The notes under the pieces were generated by a model that worked only from the letters and a program-made list of their open reading frames with translations, ran no database searches and was not told where the DNA came from. DNA of 64,000 bases from Ceratopteris richardii. Taxonomy: Eukaryota > Streptophyta > Polypodiopsida > Polypodiales > Pteridaceae. This document shows, one piece after another, positions 23,301 to 34,310 of this stretch (positions are counted from its first letter, which is position 1; every line of letters starts with the position of its first letter). The DNA lies in assembly GCA_020310875.1 (NCBI GenBank), contig MU260067.1, positions 906,448 through 970,447 of the forward strand, in the 5' to 3' direction. A program made the position numbers and the translations under genes.

Positions 23301-26262
23301 CATCTTGTAACTATTTGGATAATCCTTGCACTAAATGTCCCTCCCACCATGAAGCAAAGGCTAGCTATTATCCGATCTTGAGAGAAAGTGGAGCTCCCAT
23401 CAATGCCTCCTACAATGCACCCGAAAGCCATTCAGACATAGTATTTTAGACACAGATTTCATAACTATGCCCTAACTTCTCATACACTTAACAATAGAAC
23501 TGCATTTGTTATTACTCCGAGCCTTGCAATGCATTCATATTTTCAAGAATAATTTATTAATGTTTGCAAGGTCTAAAACACTAGTTGAATCCTTGTTCTA
23601 CTTTCTTTTTCCACGCTTCCCTTCCTTGTTTTCCTTGACAAGCCTCTTCTTCTTATGTCTTTTACTTTTGGAACTCGAGTCATCTTCATTATCCTCTATT
23701 TCTACAACCAACTTTGATGAAAAATCCTAAGTAAAAGTATTAGTATCTTGACATGAATCACTAGAACCTATATAATGAGATTGTGACTCATATGTTTTCA
23801 TTCTTTACTTTCCTTCTTCTTGATGATCTCGCCGAACCCATGTGTAGCTGCCACAACCACCCCAACAAGATCCATAAAGTTTTCTCATTGCATGTCTGAT
23901 CATATGTTGCTATAGTACTCTTCAAGTATTGCCTTAACCCGTGATAGAAAAAATTCAACACTTGTTGTCAAGCAATTATCTAGGCTTTATCTAACATGTT
24001 CAATATATTTTGAAATTGTTGTGCATAGTTCTCTACAAAGCAAGTAGTCTTTCTTCATCTTTCTTAATCTTCCTTAATTTCCATAAAACATCCTTAGGGC
24101 TCTTTTCTACCCTAAACTATGATAAAAACCTATTATTTAATATACCATAATCCGAAAATGCAGCCATATTGGCATACAACATGAATAACTCCACCCAACA
24201 TATTAGTTGCAAAGTGATCCTTATTAATATTATCATTTATAATTCCTCAAATCCATTGGTAGCCCAATGTATCTATAACTAGTCCACATGGATGTGTAGA
24301 TGCTACCAATTTTTCCCAATGAACTTAGATGCATCAACTGTAGGGTTCATCAACTATGGCTAGTTTTCCATTGTTCTTCTTATTAAGGGTCCTTTATGCT
24401 CTTCAGCTAGATCAAAATCACGTAGGTAGAAGGCATTGGGGAGAATTGGAGCATTCTTTTGGATGTCAATACTTGATGTGCTACCTACACCCGCACGAAT
24501 GAAGTAAACATGGGATGAAGATTACGAGGATTGGCTCCTCTTTTGCACCAAATTCTTGTTTCTCTTCTTCAATCCATATCGATGTCCACTATCTATGATG
24601 GTGGTATGTTGGGGTACCCAAGGGAGTGCTAAAAGCTTCATCTTCAGCCTCCACAACCTCCTTTAGGTCTCTTTATTGAGCTGATTCTTGCCCAGGATCC
24701 CTTAGTTCATCACACAACAATCATGCTTATAAGCATATGAGATAAGGTATAAGATGATTGGGATGGCCCATACCTGATATGTGATGTAGTGCCTACTTAC
24801 TAAATATGCTAGGATTGAAGAATGTGTTAGGGCCACTCACCTAGATTGCTCAACATTCCCAAACTAAGAAGACTACCCTGATTACCTTACAAAAGGGATT
24901 AGAGTTCTCGATGTTTAGAATACTGCAAGGAGCATCTATACACTACAACTTTAGTAGATTGCCATCACACATCAACAATGATTTTCTAATAAATACTAAT
25001 TAAATATTTGTGCATTCCAACTTCATCATTCTCACTTTAGACTACTCTAGAAACATTGAAAACCACCGCATAGACACTTCGAAACTTTTTCGCTTCCTTC
25101 CAAATTACATAGACAATTGCAACTGTGCAAAAGTATCAATCATTCATGTTCATAAGGGCAACAGTGTCACATCATCTTGATGCATACATTGCATCATGAT
25201 TTTGCCTCTCTTCCACCTCGGATTAGTCATACACATGTTCAGCTTTTGTCCTTCTCCTCTTCGTGCAAAACATATGCTTTCATATTCCCATTTTTGTGCA
25301 GAAAACATCATACCCCTCCATATTATGTACATATCCTTTGCAACAAAAATAGAATACTACATCATTATTTAAAACTGTTCAAGTTCGTAAATATGAGGTA
25401 TACTAAGAGACCCCTCTTCTAAGCCTACGAATCACAAAGTGCTTGGAAAGATAATTCTGGATTGGTACTTTTTCTTGACATGCTTATCTTGTCAAGTATG
25501 GAGCCCACAAGAAGCAAATATTCTAAAGTGGAGAGAAGATAGTGATTTGAAGGGAAATGACTATGGCACATTAGAGTATGCATTCCATCCATGTTGAAGT
25601 GCAAAATCTATGGAAATTTTCAGAGGAAGACGTTTACCAGTGCAAACTCCTCTCTATCAAAGATATTTGAAAGTTTTCTTATCTTTCATGTTTTTACTCC
25701 AAGGTTGTACATTTAGAAGCTCAAACACTAAAATAGATCGAATTGAGGGAAGATTCCACGTTACAACACTCTTGTCAAAATAGAGATATATATATTTTTA
25801 AAATGAGGGCTCGACAAGCACCTACTCTTCTCGAACTTTAACTTTGAAAAAACAACTATACATTTAATGGAGATACTCATATTCTATAACCTTCAAGTTT
25901 CAACGCGGTAGAAAAAGCATTTTTGTCCATCGAAAGTGAAAGGAGACTTGAATACTTGATTGTTATCAACAACATTGCACAAAAAGTGCTCCATATTCAT
26001 TTTGTATTGATAAATTATTGGCGATTCACAACACTTTAAATTGCGAGGTACAACCCTGACATATAACCCTAATTCAATCTTTTACACATATAAGCTGATG
26101 ACAAAACTTTCAAAAAAAGATGGGATGAGATAAATCGTAAGTGCATGACAAAACTATAAAAAAGACAGCGGAAATGAGATCTAGTATGAGGCACTGACTC
26201 TGGTAATGTGTGCCCATGAGTGATTCGCACTGTGGGGTGTTATTCAAAGAGTGCCCCTCGAT
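23301..26262. repeat. Long repeat family R, copy 2
   Basis: The left part matches R1. The part from about 24208 to the end is repeated again at 26268-28228 with a period of about 2.06 kb. The right end reads CAAAGAGTGCCCCTCGATAT, the uninterrupted form of the site into which LINE-A inserted at the end of copy 3. No intact gene is present. A minus-strand LINE 3'-tail remnant lies near 25785-25870. Confidence 0.8.
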
Positions 26263-28228
26263 ATGTCGCAAAGTGATCCTTATTCATATTATCATTTATA
26301 ATTCATCAAATACATTGGTAGCCCAATGTATCTATAGCTAGTCCACATGGATGTGTAGATGCATCGATTGTAGGGTTTATCAACTGTGGCTAGTTTGCCA
26401 TTCTTCTTTTGGTCTTTTATGCTCTCCAAATGGATCAAAATCACGTAGGGTAGAGGGCATTGGGGAGAACTGGAGCATTCTTTTGGATGTCAACATTTGA
26501 TGTGCTACCTACACCCGCATCAACTAAGTAAACAAGTGATGAAGATTTGCAAGGACTAGCTCCTCTTCTGCACCAAATTCTTGTTTCTCTTCTTCACTCT
26601 AGCTATCGATGTCCACTATCTATGATGGTGGTACATTGGTGTACCAATTGGAGCCCTAAAAGCTTCATCTTTAGTCTCCACAACATCTTTTTGTTGAGTC
26701 GATTCGTGCTCAAGATCCCTTAGTTCATCGCAAAACAATCATGCTTATAAGCCTATGAGATAAGGTATTGGATGATTGGGATGGTCCATACCTGATATGT
26801 GATGTAGTTCCTACTTACTAAATATGCTAGGATTGAAGAATTTTTTAGGGCCATTCACCTAGATTGGTCATCATTCCCAAACTAAGAAGACTACCCTCAT
26901 TATCTTATATAAGAGATTAGAGTTCTAGAGGTTTAGAATACTACAAGGAGCATCTATACACTACAGCTTTTAAATTAGTAGATTGCCATCACACATGAAC
27001 AATGATTTTCCAATAAATACTAGTTAAATATTATTCTGACTTCACACTAGTGTAGAAACATTTAAAACCACCGCATAGACACTTCGAAACTTTTTAGCTT
27101 CCTTCCAAATTACACCGACAATTGCAACTATGCAAAAGTATCAATCATTCATATCCATAAGGGCAATAGTGTTACATCATCTTGTGTTCATATTGTGTCC
27201 CTCTCCTCTTCCCACAAGACATATGCTTTCATAGTCCTATTTTTGTACAAAAAACATCATACCCCTCCATATTATGTGCATATCCTTTGCAACAAAAATA
27301 AAGTAGTACATCATTATTTAAAATTGTTAAAATAAAGTACTACCCCTCTTGTAAGCCTACGGATCACAAAGTGCTTCGAAAGATAATTCTGGATTGGTAC
27401 TTTTTCTTGACATGCTTATCTTGTCAAGTATGGAGCCCACAAGAAGAGAATATTCTAAAGTGGAGAGAAAATAGTGATTTGAAGGGAAATGACTATGGCA
27501 CATTAGAGTATGCATTCCATCCATTTTGAAATGCAAAATCTATGCAAATTTGCAGAGGAAGACATTTACCAGTGCGATATTTGAAAATTTCTTATCTTTC
27601 ATGTTTTTACTCCAAGGATGTACATTTAGAAGCTCAACACTAAAATACATCGAATTCAGTGAAGATTCCAAGTTACAACACTCTTGCCAAAATAGAGATA
27701 TATATATATTTTTAAAATGGACGCTCGATAAGCACCTGCTCATTTTGAAAGAACAACTATACACTCAATGGACATAGTACCTGTGGAACTCCCGGTATCC
27801 CACAAAATAAAGATACTCATATTTTATAACCTTCAAGTTTCAACTCTCCCATGGGTAGAAAAAGCATTTGTGACCATCCAAAGTGAAAGGAGACTTGAAT
27901 ATTTGATTGTTATCAACAACATTACACAAGAAGTGCTTCATATTCATTTTGTATTTATAAAATATTGGCGATTCACAACACTTCAAACTGCGAGGTATAA
28001 CCCCGACATATAACCCTAGTATGTTATTCATTTCAATCTTTTAAACATAACTGGAAGAATAAGCCGGTGACAAAACTTTCAAAAAATGATGGGATGAGAT
28101 AAATCATAACTGCATGAGAAAACTCTAAAAAAAACATCGGAAATGAGATTTAATATGAGGCACTGACTCCGGTAATGTGTGCTCATGAGTGATTCGCACT
28201 GTGGGGCGTTATTCAAAGAGTGCCTCTC
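26263..28228. repeat. Long repeat family R, copy 3 (tandem duplicate of copy 2)
   Basis: Colinear with 24208-26255 to within small indels and scattered substitutions. Its right end is interrupted by LINE-A at 28228/28229, and the sequence beyond it resumes after LINE-A at 34311. The junction with copy 2 is at about 26262-26268. Confidence 0.8.
27700..27810 (-). mobile_element. LINE 3'-tail remnant
   Basis: On the minus strand this reads GTGGGATACCGGGAGTTCC followed by a short A-rich end. This matches the 3' untranslated tail of LINE-A (GTGGGATTTGGGGGGTCCC) and of the insertion at 36385-36589. The copy in R2 lacks about 36 bp of it. It is a 5'-truncated retroposon tail older than the R2/R3 duplication. 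Confidence 0.55.
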
Positions 28229-28288
28229 TTATGGCCAAACGACAGAACTTCACATTAACGCACCAACTAGCAGGTCTGAGATCTTGCC

Positions 28289-28520
28289 GACGTGTCCATC
28301 ATCGGCAGTGCGATCGACTGGACATAAAGAAGTGTGTCCATCGTGAGCAGTGTGTCCGTCGCGATCGACTGGACATAAAGAAGTGTGTCCATCGTGAGCA
28401 GTGTGTCCGTCGCGATCGAGTGACTAAGTGTGTCCATCGTGAGCAGTGTGTCCATCGCGATCGACTGGACATAAAGAAGGGTGTCCGTCGTGAGCAGTGT
28501 GTCCGTCGCGATCGAGTGAC
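28289..28520 (+). repeat. LINE-A 5' UTR tandem units, CpG-rich
   Basis: Four to five units of about 51 bp (45 bp in one) built on GTGTCCATCGTGAGCAG followed by GTGTGTCCGTCGCGATCGA. One translated frame shows the periodicity as CVHREQCVRRDRLDIKK. The units are rich in CpG and lie upstream of ORF1, where LINE promoters reside. A degenerate unit continues to about 28590. A promoter role is inference. Confidence 0.8.
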
Positions 28521-28962
28521 TGGACACGATCGATTGCTTCTTGCGGGGCGGTGTGTCCATCGTGAAGTGCATCAGTCGCGATTCACTAACTTGTCAGTCG
28601 CCGAACGCCTCGGGAATGTGTGTCCATCAGCCATGATATTCTAGTGGGCCGATTTTCAGACTTATTTTCGTGCGCCTCGTCTATCCATCGCGTTTGTTTG
28701 GTTCCTTTTCTTTAAGAAATCTTTTAAGAAAAAATAAAAAAAGAAGGTTTTATGATGGTCATCTGCAATTAAAGGGTAGAAATTGGGGCTTGTAACAAGA
28801 TTCAATGCTTGTGAGTAGTGAGTGCGTGGCCTAATTCAAAGAAAAAAGAAAGGTAAAAAGGAAAAAAAAAAAGAGATAAGAAAAAGGGAAAAAGAGAAAA
28901 GAGACAAAAGATACGAAAAATGAAGGGATGACCGAGGGCTACTCAAGATAGGTGCACTAGTC

Positions 28963-30351
28963 ATGGATTTGGCGACCCCCTCTCTTGTGAGAAGTAACCT
29001 GGCCCCTCCTCCCAGGGAGACTGATAACCTGTCCTCTTTGTTGGAGGGGGGCTCTTGTGCCGCCCTAGGGGCCTTCGAGAGTGCTGAACCCCCCTTGGTC
29101 TCCCTCAATAGATCCGCAATTCTGTCAACTCAGGAGGAGCTCAAGAAAGTTTGCCTCGTCGGCCAAATGTTCGGCCCTAAGCCCCCGCTCGAAACTGTGC
29201 GACAGTGGCTTCACAACGAGTGGTTCCCCCGCGGGCTAGTTGTTTGTAAGTGTCAGTTCTTACCGGCAAGCCACTTGCTGCTAGTCTTTGAAAATGAAGA
29301 TATGGAGTTTCGAGCCCTTAGCGTCGGAACTTGGCAACTCGGTCGGGCGACCCTGTGCCTATTCAGATGGTCCCCTGATTTTACTCCCGACAAATCGAAA
29401 TCGCTTCGGTACCCTCTCTGGGTTGAGCTCCCTAACCTGCCATACTTCTTGTACAACTTCGTGTGGGACATCGTTTCTCCTATCGGCAAGCCGTTGGCCT
29501 CACGCGAGGACATTGGTGGTCTCATTTATGAAGGTGCAAGACACTCGTTCAACGCTCGGTGGCACCCTCAAATCTGTGTCGAGGCTGACCTCAGTATGCC
29601 ACTTCCATCGAAGATCAAACTGGACTTGGGCGAAGGGGATGTATGGGAGCAAGACATCAGTTACAAAAACCTTCCCAACGCGTGCTTTCGTTGTGGCCAA
29701 CAAGGTCACAGGATCAAACATTGCCCTTTGAGACGAAAAAGCAAGCGAAATCAAGAAGCCCCCAAAAATGCTCAAGATAGCAATGGAGCATTGAATCACT
29801 CGACGAAAGTAGAGGAATTCAAGGGTCCCCTTAATCCAGAAGCTGATGCAGACGGTTTCATCGAAGTCAGAAGAAGAAGGAAAAGAAGCCCTAGGGCAAC
29901 CTCTAAGCAAAACAACATGTCAGTTACCCCCTCCAGCAACTTGTATTGCAATCTGGAAAAGGAAATCAATGAGTTTGACTACCCAGGTGGGAACCAACTT
30001 GAGGTGGACACCGACGTCAAAGGCCTAGAGATCCCTGACAGTAAAGAAACCTTGCAGGAGGGTTACACTACAAGCAAAGAAGACGGCTTTACTACTAGCA
30101 ACGAAGATAACATGGATAGTGAAAGCTCCATCATCGGATCAACTATTCCGGAAACGGAGCTGAAAACGGTGCCCAGTTCTTCCGAGCAAGAGGCATCCCG
30201 CAAAGGAAAACAACCTATGGAGTTACCGTGGAAAAGCCCCCACAAGAACCTAATGCTAACTCGGGATCCGATCCGAGCGAAAAAGAAAGATGAATCCAAG
30301 AAAAGAAAGGACAAAGCTCCCTCTCGCAAAGAGGGCTCACTACGACAATGA
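28963..30351 (+). CDS. LINE-A ORF1, RNA-binding protein
   Basis: 462-residue protein that in plant L1 elements binds element RNA to form the transposition particle. Residues about 60-200 resemble the DUF4283 domain (LRYPLWVELPNLPYFLYNF near residue 147). A CCHC knuckle, CFRCGQQGHRIKHC, is at residues 241-254. The C-terminal half is acidic then strongly basic (KKKDESKKRKDK). The frame is uninterrupted. I chose the ATG at 28963 because the frame is open from there and the length is normal for the family. Its stop TGA overlaps the ORF2 ATG in the sequence ATGA (30348-30351), suggesting coupled translation. Confidence 0.88.
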   Translation: MDLATPSLVRSNLAPPPRETDNLSSLLEGGSCAALGAFESAEPPLVSLNRSAILSTQEELKKVCLVGQMFGPKPPLETVRQWLHNEWFPRGLVVCKCQFLPASHLLLVFENEDMEFRALSVGTWQLGRATLCLFRWSPDFTPDKSKSLRYPLWVELPNLPYFLYNFVWDIVSPIGKPLASREDIGGLIYEGARHSFNARWHPQICVEADLSMPLPSKIKLDLGEGDVWEQDISYKNLPNACFRCGQQGHRIKHCPLRRKSKRNQEAPKNAQDSNGALNHSTKVEEFKGPLNPEADADGFIEVRRRRKRSPRATSKQNNMSVTPSSNLYCNLEKEINEFDYPGGNQLEVDTDVKGLEIPDSKETLQEGYTTSKEDGFTTSNEDNMDSESSIIGSTIPETELKTVPSSSEQEASRKGKQPMELPWKSPHKNLMLTRDPIRAKKKDESKKRKDKAPSRKEGSLRQ

Positions 30352-33300
30352 TCATCATCTCGTTAAATGCTAGAGGGCTAACCGACCCCTCAAGAGCGAT
30401 CATCATTGGTCAATGGCTTCGCGACATTAGCCTAAACCCAGATTTTATTTGTATTCAAGAGATTAAAATTGACGGAGAAGACCTCCAGAAATGGCTTAGA
30501 CATGTCTCCTCGACCCATGTTTGGATTTCAACGGCGCATCAGCGGAGGTCCGGTGGAACGGTAATCGGTATTAATCAACTCTGGTTTGAAAAGCTTGAGA
30601 ACTCCATTAAAGATGAATGCCATCGATGGATTGTTGTTTCTTTCGGTGCTCCCTTTTGTTTTACTTTAGTTTCTTTGTATGCCCCTAATGGGGAGTTAGA
30701 GAGACTTAACACTTGGGCCTCCTTGGACTCGCTCCCCCACAACGTGCTTATTTGTGGTGACTTCAACATGGTAGAGGACCCTATGGACAGATGGATGGGC
30801 AAGGGCAGGGTCATCGATAGTTGGGAGAAAGAAACGTGGGACAAAACTAAACTACACTTGGATTTGGTCGAATTCAAAGACTCGAAGGGCTTTTCTTGGT
30901 CAAATCTCCAAGCAGGCGAGGACCTGAGGAAAGCTAGACTTGATAGATGCTACATTTCTCAGAGTTTTACTCATCAGTGGGGCCACCCCTCCCTCTCGCA
31001 ACGCACCGACCTCACCATCTCTGATCACTACCCGATCGTCATCACTTTTCAACCCCCCACCAAGATCCGTAAGGCTCCGTGGTTCCATGCCAGTGTGCCC
31101 TCCTTCTCTCTCCCCTCCGTCCATCAAGAAATTTCTGATGTGTGGAAGGAGGCATTCGCCTCTGGCTTGTCCCCAGCCAAGTGTTGGAGAAGTGCGGTCG
31201 ATAAGTCACGACAGATCATGATTAGATCCAGGAAGATGCTTGAGACTGTGCGGCGGGCTCGTAGAGAAGCTCTATATCATAGACTCTGGCGGCTCGAGGA
31301 GGAAGTGAACAAAGGAAAATCTCAAGACCAGAAAGGACTTCGAAAGATCAGAGCGCTGCTGAGATACGAGGAAGAGATACAAAGGAAAAATTTGCAAATT
31401 TTCTTCAAGGAGTGGTGGGCTGGCAAAGTCGACAAACCCACCAAAGAGATGTGCCGTATCCTCAAAAGGAAACACAACAGAGAATCGATCCCCTTATTGC
31501 TAGACGCAAATGGCAATGTATGCAATACGGAAGAAGATAATTTTGGGATCATTGAAGGGCACTTCACGAGACTCCTGGGGACCTCAAACCCCCTCTCCCA
31601 CCATAGAAGGGACTGTATGGCTGCCATATCTAGGGTTTCCCCCCACAGGATACCACCCAACCTTCACTCTCTGCTTCATGCCTCTATCTCTGAAGCCGAA
31701 ATCATTGAGGTCATTGATGCCCTCCCCTCAGGTAAAAGCCCGGGACCCGACGGGCTCACTAATGAGTTCTTTAAATCCTTCCAGTTGGTGGTTGCCACCC
31801 CTCTTCGTTTGGTTTGGCAAGAGGCACTCAAGTTTGGCGCGCTTCCTTCTTGTCTCAACAATGGCATTATCAAGTTAGTACACAAAAAAGGGGAAAAGAA
31901 CAGAATAGAGAACTGGCGTCCCATTACAATGCTCCAAACAGGATACAAGATCATCGCCAAAGTCATTGCCAACAGAATCTCTTGCCACTTGAGAGCGTGG
32001 TTAAGCGAGGACCAAAAAGGTTTCATCAAAGGCAGGTCAATTTTGGAAACCATTATAGATATCTGGGAAGGTCTTGAATTTGCAAATGAGTCTAAACAAG
32101 AAGTAGTTTTCCTCAAGATCGGCTTTGATAAAGCCTACGACATGCTAGAATGGGACTATATTCTACAGTCGCTACAAGATCTTGGATGTAGTCAGAAATT
32201 CACCAAGATGATCGCGACCCTTCTCGGAAACGCATCGAGCCAAATTAACATTAATGGAAATCTTTCAAAGGTGATCAAACTTAGAAGATCTATCAAACAA
32301 GGGTGCCCATTGGCTCCCCTTCTCTTTGCCATTGCCACAGAAGGGCTTAGCAGGCTGGTGGAGCATCAGGTGGAAGCTGGTAACATTAAAGGCCTTCGTT
32401 TGCCGCATGACCACAGTCAGATCACCATGAGACTTTTTGCCGACGATATGAACGCTTTTGTGCACAATGATAGTACCAGCCTTGAGACGTTCTGGAAGTG
32501 TCTTGCTACTTTTTGTGAAGTCTCTGGATCCATAATCAACCACTCTAAGACCGCCTTTAGAGCTATTGGTGGGTCACAGCCCGACCTTCTCATTGATCAT
32601 GGCTGTCAAATCATTCCGCAGGGCCAAATTTTTCGGCTTCTTGGGATTCCCTTGGGGTTTGGCGTATCTATGGAACAGCGGTGGAACTGGGTGCTTGCCA
32701 AACTCGAAAACAAGCTTAACTATTGGAGAGGTATGCAAATCAATCTTGCTAGTCGTGCTATGGTTATCAACACGTTCCTCTTATCATCTACCATTTATTT
32801 CCTTTCTTGTTGGAGACCGAAAGAGCATGATCTGTCCAAACAGGATAGTATTTGTAGAAACTTCCTTTGGACGGGCGACCACAATAGGAGGGGGGTGCCT
32901 AAAATCAAATGGTCCATCTGCACCAGCCATAGAGATAGTGGGGGTCTTGGTATCTTGGACATTGGGTGCATGGCTAACAAACTGTCGGCCAAATGGATGA
33001 TTAAGGCTTGGTGCAACGGGGAGGCCTCGTGGGCCAAGCTGATCTTCAGAAACAAGAATGAGTTGGCGCTCATGGGCTTCCCAAATTGGAAGAATCTTCA
33101 CATCTTGACCTTGTTATTTTCCCCGATCCCCGTCTTCCCGAAAGGCTCTAATCTGGTGTGCTCCCTTTGGAAGAGTTGGAATAAAGTCAAAAGCTTCACA
33201 AGAATAAGTGAAGACTGGAAGTGGGCTGCCGGTATCAGACAAAACGACTCTATCTGGTTTCCGATCCATGGCATCCGGAGTGTGGAATCTTGGAACATTC

Positions 33301-34172
33301 AAAATGCCAAGAAGCTATGGAACAAAGGCTTCAAAAAATGGAAACATCTCTGGAAACAAGACACCAACCGCTGGATCAACTTTGAGGATATTGATCCTAG
33401 CATCAACATTTCGCATGAAGAATGGAACACGTTGCAAAGCAGATGTCTCGCCTGGGACCGACACAAAGTTCGCCTTCTCATGGGACACGACATGTCGAGC
33501 TCGCTTGGTCTCAAATGGCACAATGGGAATAGCCTATCAAAAGTCCCGAACATCAAAGAAACGATCGACTATCAGGTTAACCTCAACAAAAAGTGGTGCT
33601 TGTCATGGACGCGGCTTCGGTGGGACATGAAGTTCATGGCTATCTGGCACCCCCTCATAGAAATCAAAAAGTCTGTCCTCTTATGGCAAATCGTTCATCA
33701 TGGAATCTGGACCAACCTTAAGGCTAGCAAAATTTGTGGGATCCCTCCCTGGTGCAAACGCTGCCACCGGTCTATCCAAGATGTTTCACACATCTTCTTT
33801 ACCTGCCCCAACTCCAACAGACTTTGGCAGGTGGTTGGAAAGAGAATTAGACTTCAAAAACGTCTCAGTTGGCAGCAAGCCCTGCTGGGAGAAGCGATGG
33901 GCTGCTCCGCGACTCTCTGGAACGCCATCAGAGGGGAGGTCCTATGGAAAATCTGGCGGGAAAGATGTGCTTTCAACTTCGGTGACTCCCCCAAGGAGTG
34001 GTCAATTGAGAAATCGCTGTTCCTCCTTGGCAAAAGGATTGTCAACTGTAAAAAATCCCCCCCTTTTAGGCATCATCAAGTACTCCTTTTGATCGATAAC
34101 AAGTTTAAACCCAAGTGGGCCCCACATGAGGGTGATGAGAGGGTAATTAACCTTCTTTGTAATGTCATCTAA
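30348..34172 (+). CDS. LINE-A ORF2, endonuclease and reverse transcriptase
   Basis: 1274 residues, uninterrupted. The APE-type endonuclease occupies about residues 1-235: N7, E38 (QEIK), D138 and N140 (GDFN), and D226-H227 (SDHYP) are present. The RT spans about 430-780: NWRPITML, QKGFIKGRSI, QGCPLAPLLFA and FADD (D699, D700). The first catalytic Asp in motif A is replaced by Gly: the text reads KIGFDKAYD, with GGC at 32121-32123 (residue 592), where LINE-B has KIDFDKAYD. A C-terminal zf-RVT-like module begins CKRCH at residue 1136. The protein would nick DNA and prime cDNA at the nick; with G592 the polymerase is expected to be dead. Confidence 0.9.
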   Translation: MIIISLNARGLTDPSRAIIIGQWLRDISLNPDFICIQEIKIDGEDLQKWLRHVSSTHVWISTAHQRRSGGTVIGINQLWFEKLENSIKDECHRWIVVSFGAPFCFTLVSLYAPNGELERLNTWASLDSLPHNVLICGDFNMVEDPMDRWMGKGRVIDSWEKETWDKTKLHLDLVEFKDSKGFSWSNLQAGEDLRKARLDRCYISQSFTHQWGHPSLSQRTDLTISDHYPIVITFQPPTKIRKAPWFHASVPSFSLPSVHQEISDVWKEAFASGLSPAKCWRSAVDKSRQIMIRSRKMLETVRRARREALYHRLWRLEEEVNKGKSQDQKGLRKIRALLRYEEEIQRKNLQIFFKEWWAGKVDKPTKEMCRILKRKHNRESIPLLLDANGNVCNTEEDNFGIIEGHFTRLLGTSNPLSHHRRDCMAAISRVSPHRIPPNLHSLLHASISEAEIIEVIDALPSGKSPGPDGLTNEFFKSFQLVVATPLRLVWQEALKFGALPSCLNNGIIKLVHKKGEKNRIENWRPITMLQTGYKIIAKVIANRISCHLRAWLSEDQKGFIKGRSILETIIDIWEGLEFANESKQEVVFLKIGFDKAYDMLEWDYILQSLQDLGCSQKFTKMIATLLGNASSQININGNLSKVIKLRRSIKQGCPLAPLLFAIATEGLSRLVEHQVEAGNIKGLRLPHDHSQITMRLFADDMNAFVHNDSTSLETFWKCLATFCEVSGSIINHSKTAFRAIGGSQPDLLIDHGCQIIPQGQIFRLLGIPLGFGVSMEQRWNWVLAKLENKLNYWRGMQINLASRAMVINTFLLSSTIYFLSCWRPKEHDLSKQDSICRNFLWTGDHNRRGVPKIKWSICTSHRDSGGLGILDIGCMANKLSAKWMIKAWCNGEASWAKLIFRNKNELALMGFPNWKNLHILTLLFSPIPVFPKGSNLVCSLWKSWNKVKSFTRISEDWKWAAGIRQNDSIWFPIHGIRSVESWNIQNAKKLWNKGFKKWKHLWKQDTNRWINFEDIDPSINISHEEWNTLQSRCLAWDRHKVRLLMGHDMSSSLGLKWHNGNSLSKVPNIKETIDYQVNLNKKWCLSWTRLRWDMKFMAIWHPLIEIKKSVLLWQIVHHGIWTNLKASKICGIPPWCKRCHRSIQDVSHIFFTCPNSNRLWQVVGKRIRLQKRLSWQQALLGEAMGCSATLWNAIRGEVLWKIWRERCAFNFGDSPKEWSIEKSLFLLGKRIVNCKKSPPFRHHQVLLLIDNKFKPKWAPHEGDERVINLLCNVI

Positions 34173-34310
34173 GCTCTGTAAAAGCTTCCCCTGCTTTGTG
34201 GGATTTGGGGGGTCCCATGGGCACTAGTCCCCTTCTCTTGTACTTTTCTTTATTTAATTCAAGTCCGGGAGAATACGCTATTGCCGAACTTCCTTTATAT
34301 TAAAAAAAAA
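34173..34310 (+). terminator. LINE-A 3' UTR and poly-A end
   Basis: Short 3' UTR containing GGGGGGTCCCATGGGCACTA and TCCGGGAGAATACGCTA, then an A run at 34302-34310. The same tail occurs at 56400-56510 and 56526-56630, and in a diverged form at 36385-36500, so it marks a LINE family. Confidence 0.8.

Larger units (their letters stand above)
28229..34310 (+). mobile_element. LINE-A, full-length L1-type element with target-site duplication
   Basis: About 6.08 kb, with a GC-rich 5' UTR, ORF1, ORF2, a 3' UTR and a poly-A end. It is flanked by AAAGAGTGCCTCTC (28215-28228) and the same 14 bases at 34308-34321, which include the last A residues. The paralogous repeat copy 2 has the unoccupied site at 26245-26258, differing by one base, which independently shows the boundaries. 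The element is clearly richer in GC than its flanks. ORF2 carries a catalytic-residue change, so it is probably immobile by itself now. Confidence 0.92.

Noticed and set aside
28289-28520. CRISPR-like array
   Set aside because: Units are contiguous without unique spacers and lie in a plant LINE 5' UTR.
28189-28644. 151-codon frame reading CVHREQ repeats
   Set aside because: It crosses the LINE-A 5' boundary and simply translates the 5' UTR tandem units; the opposite strand is also open.
29288-29731. Alternate-frame proteins within LINE ORF1 and ORF2
   Set aside because: They shadow the domain-bearing frames and have no motifs.
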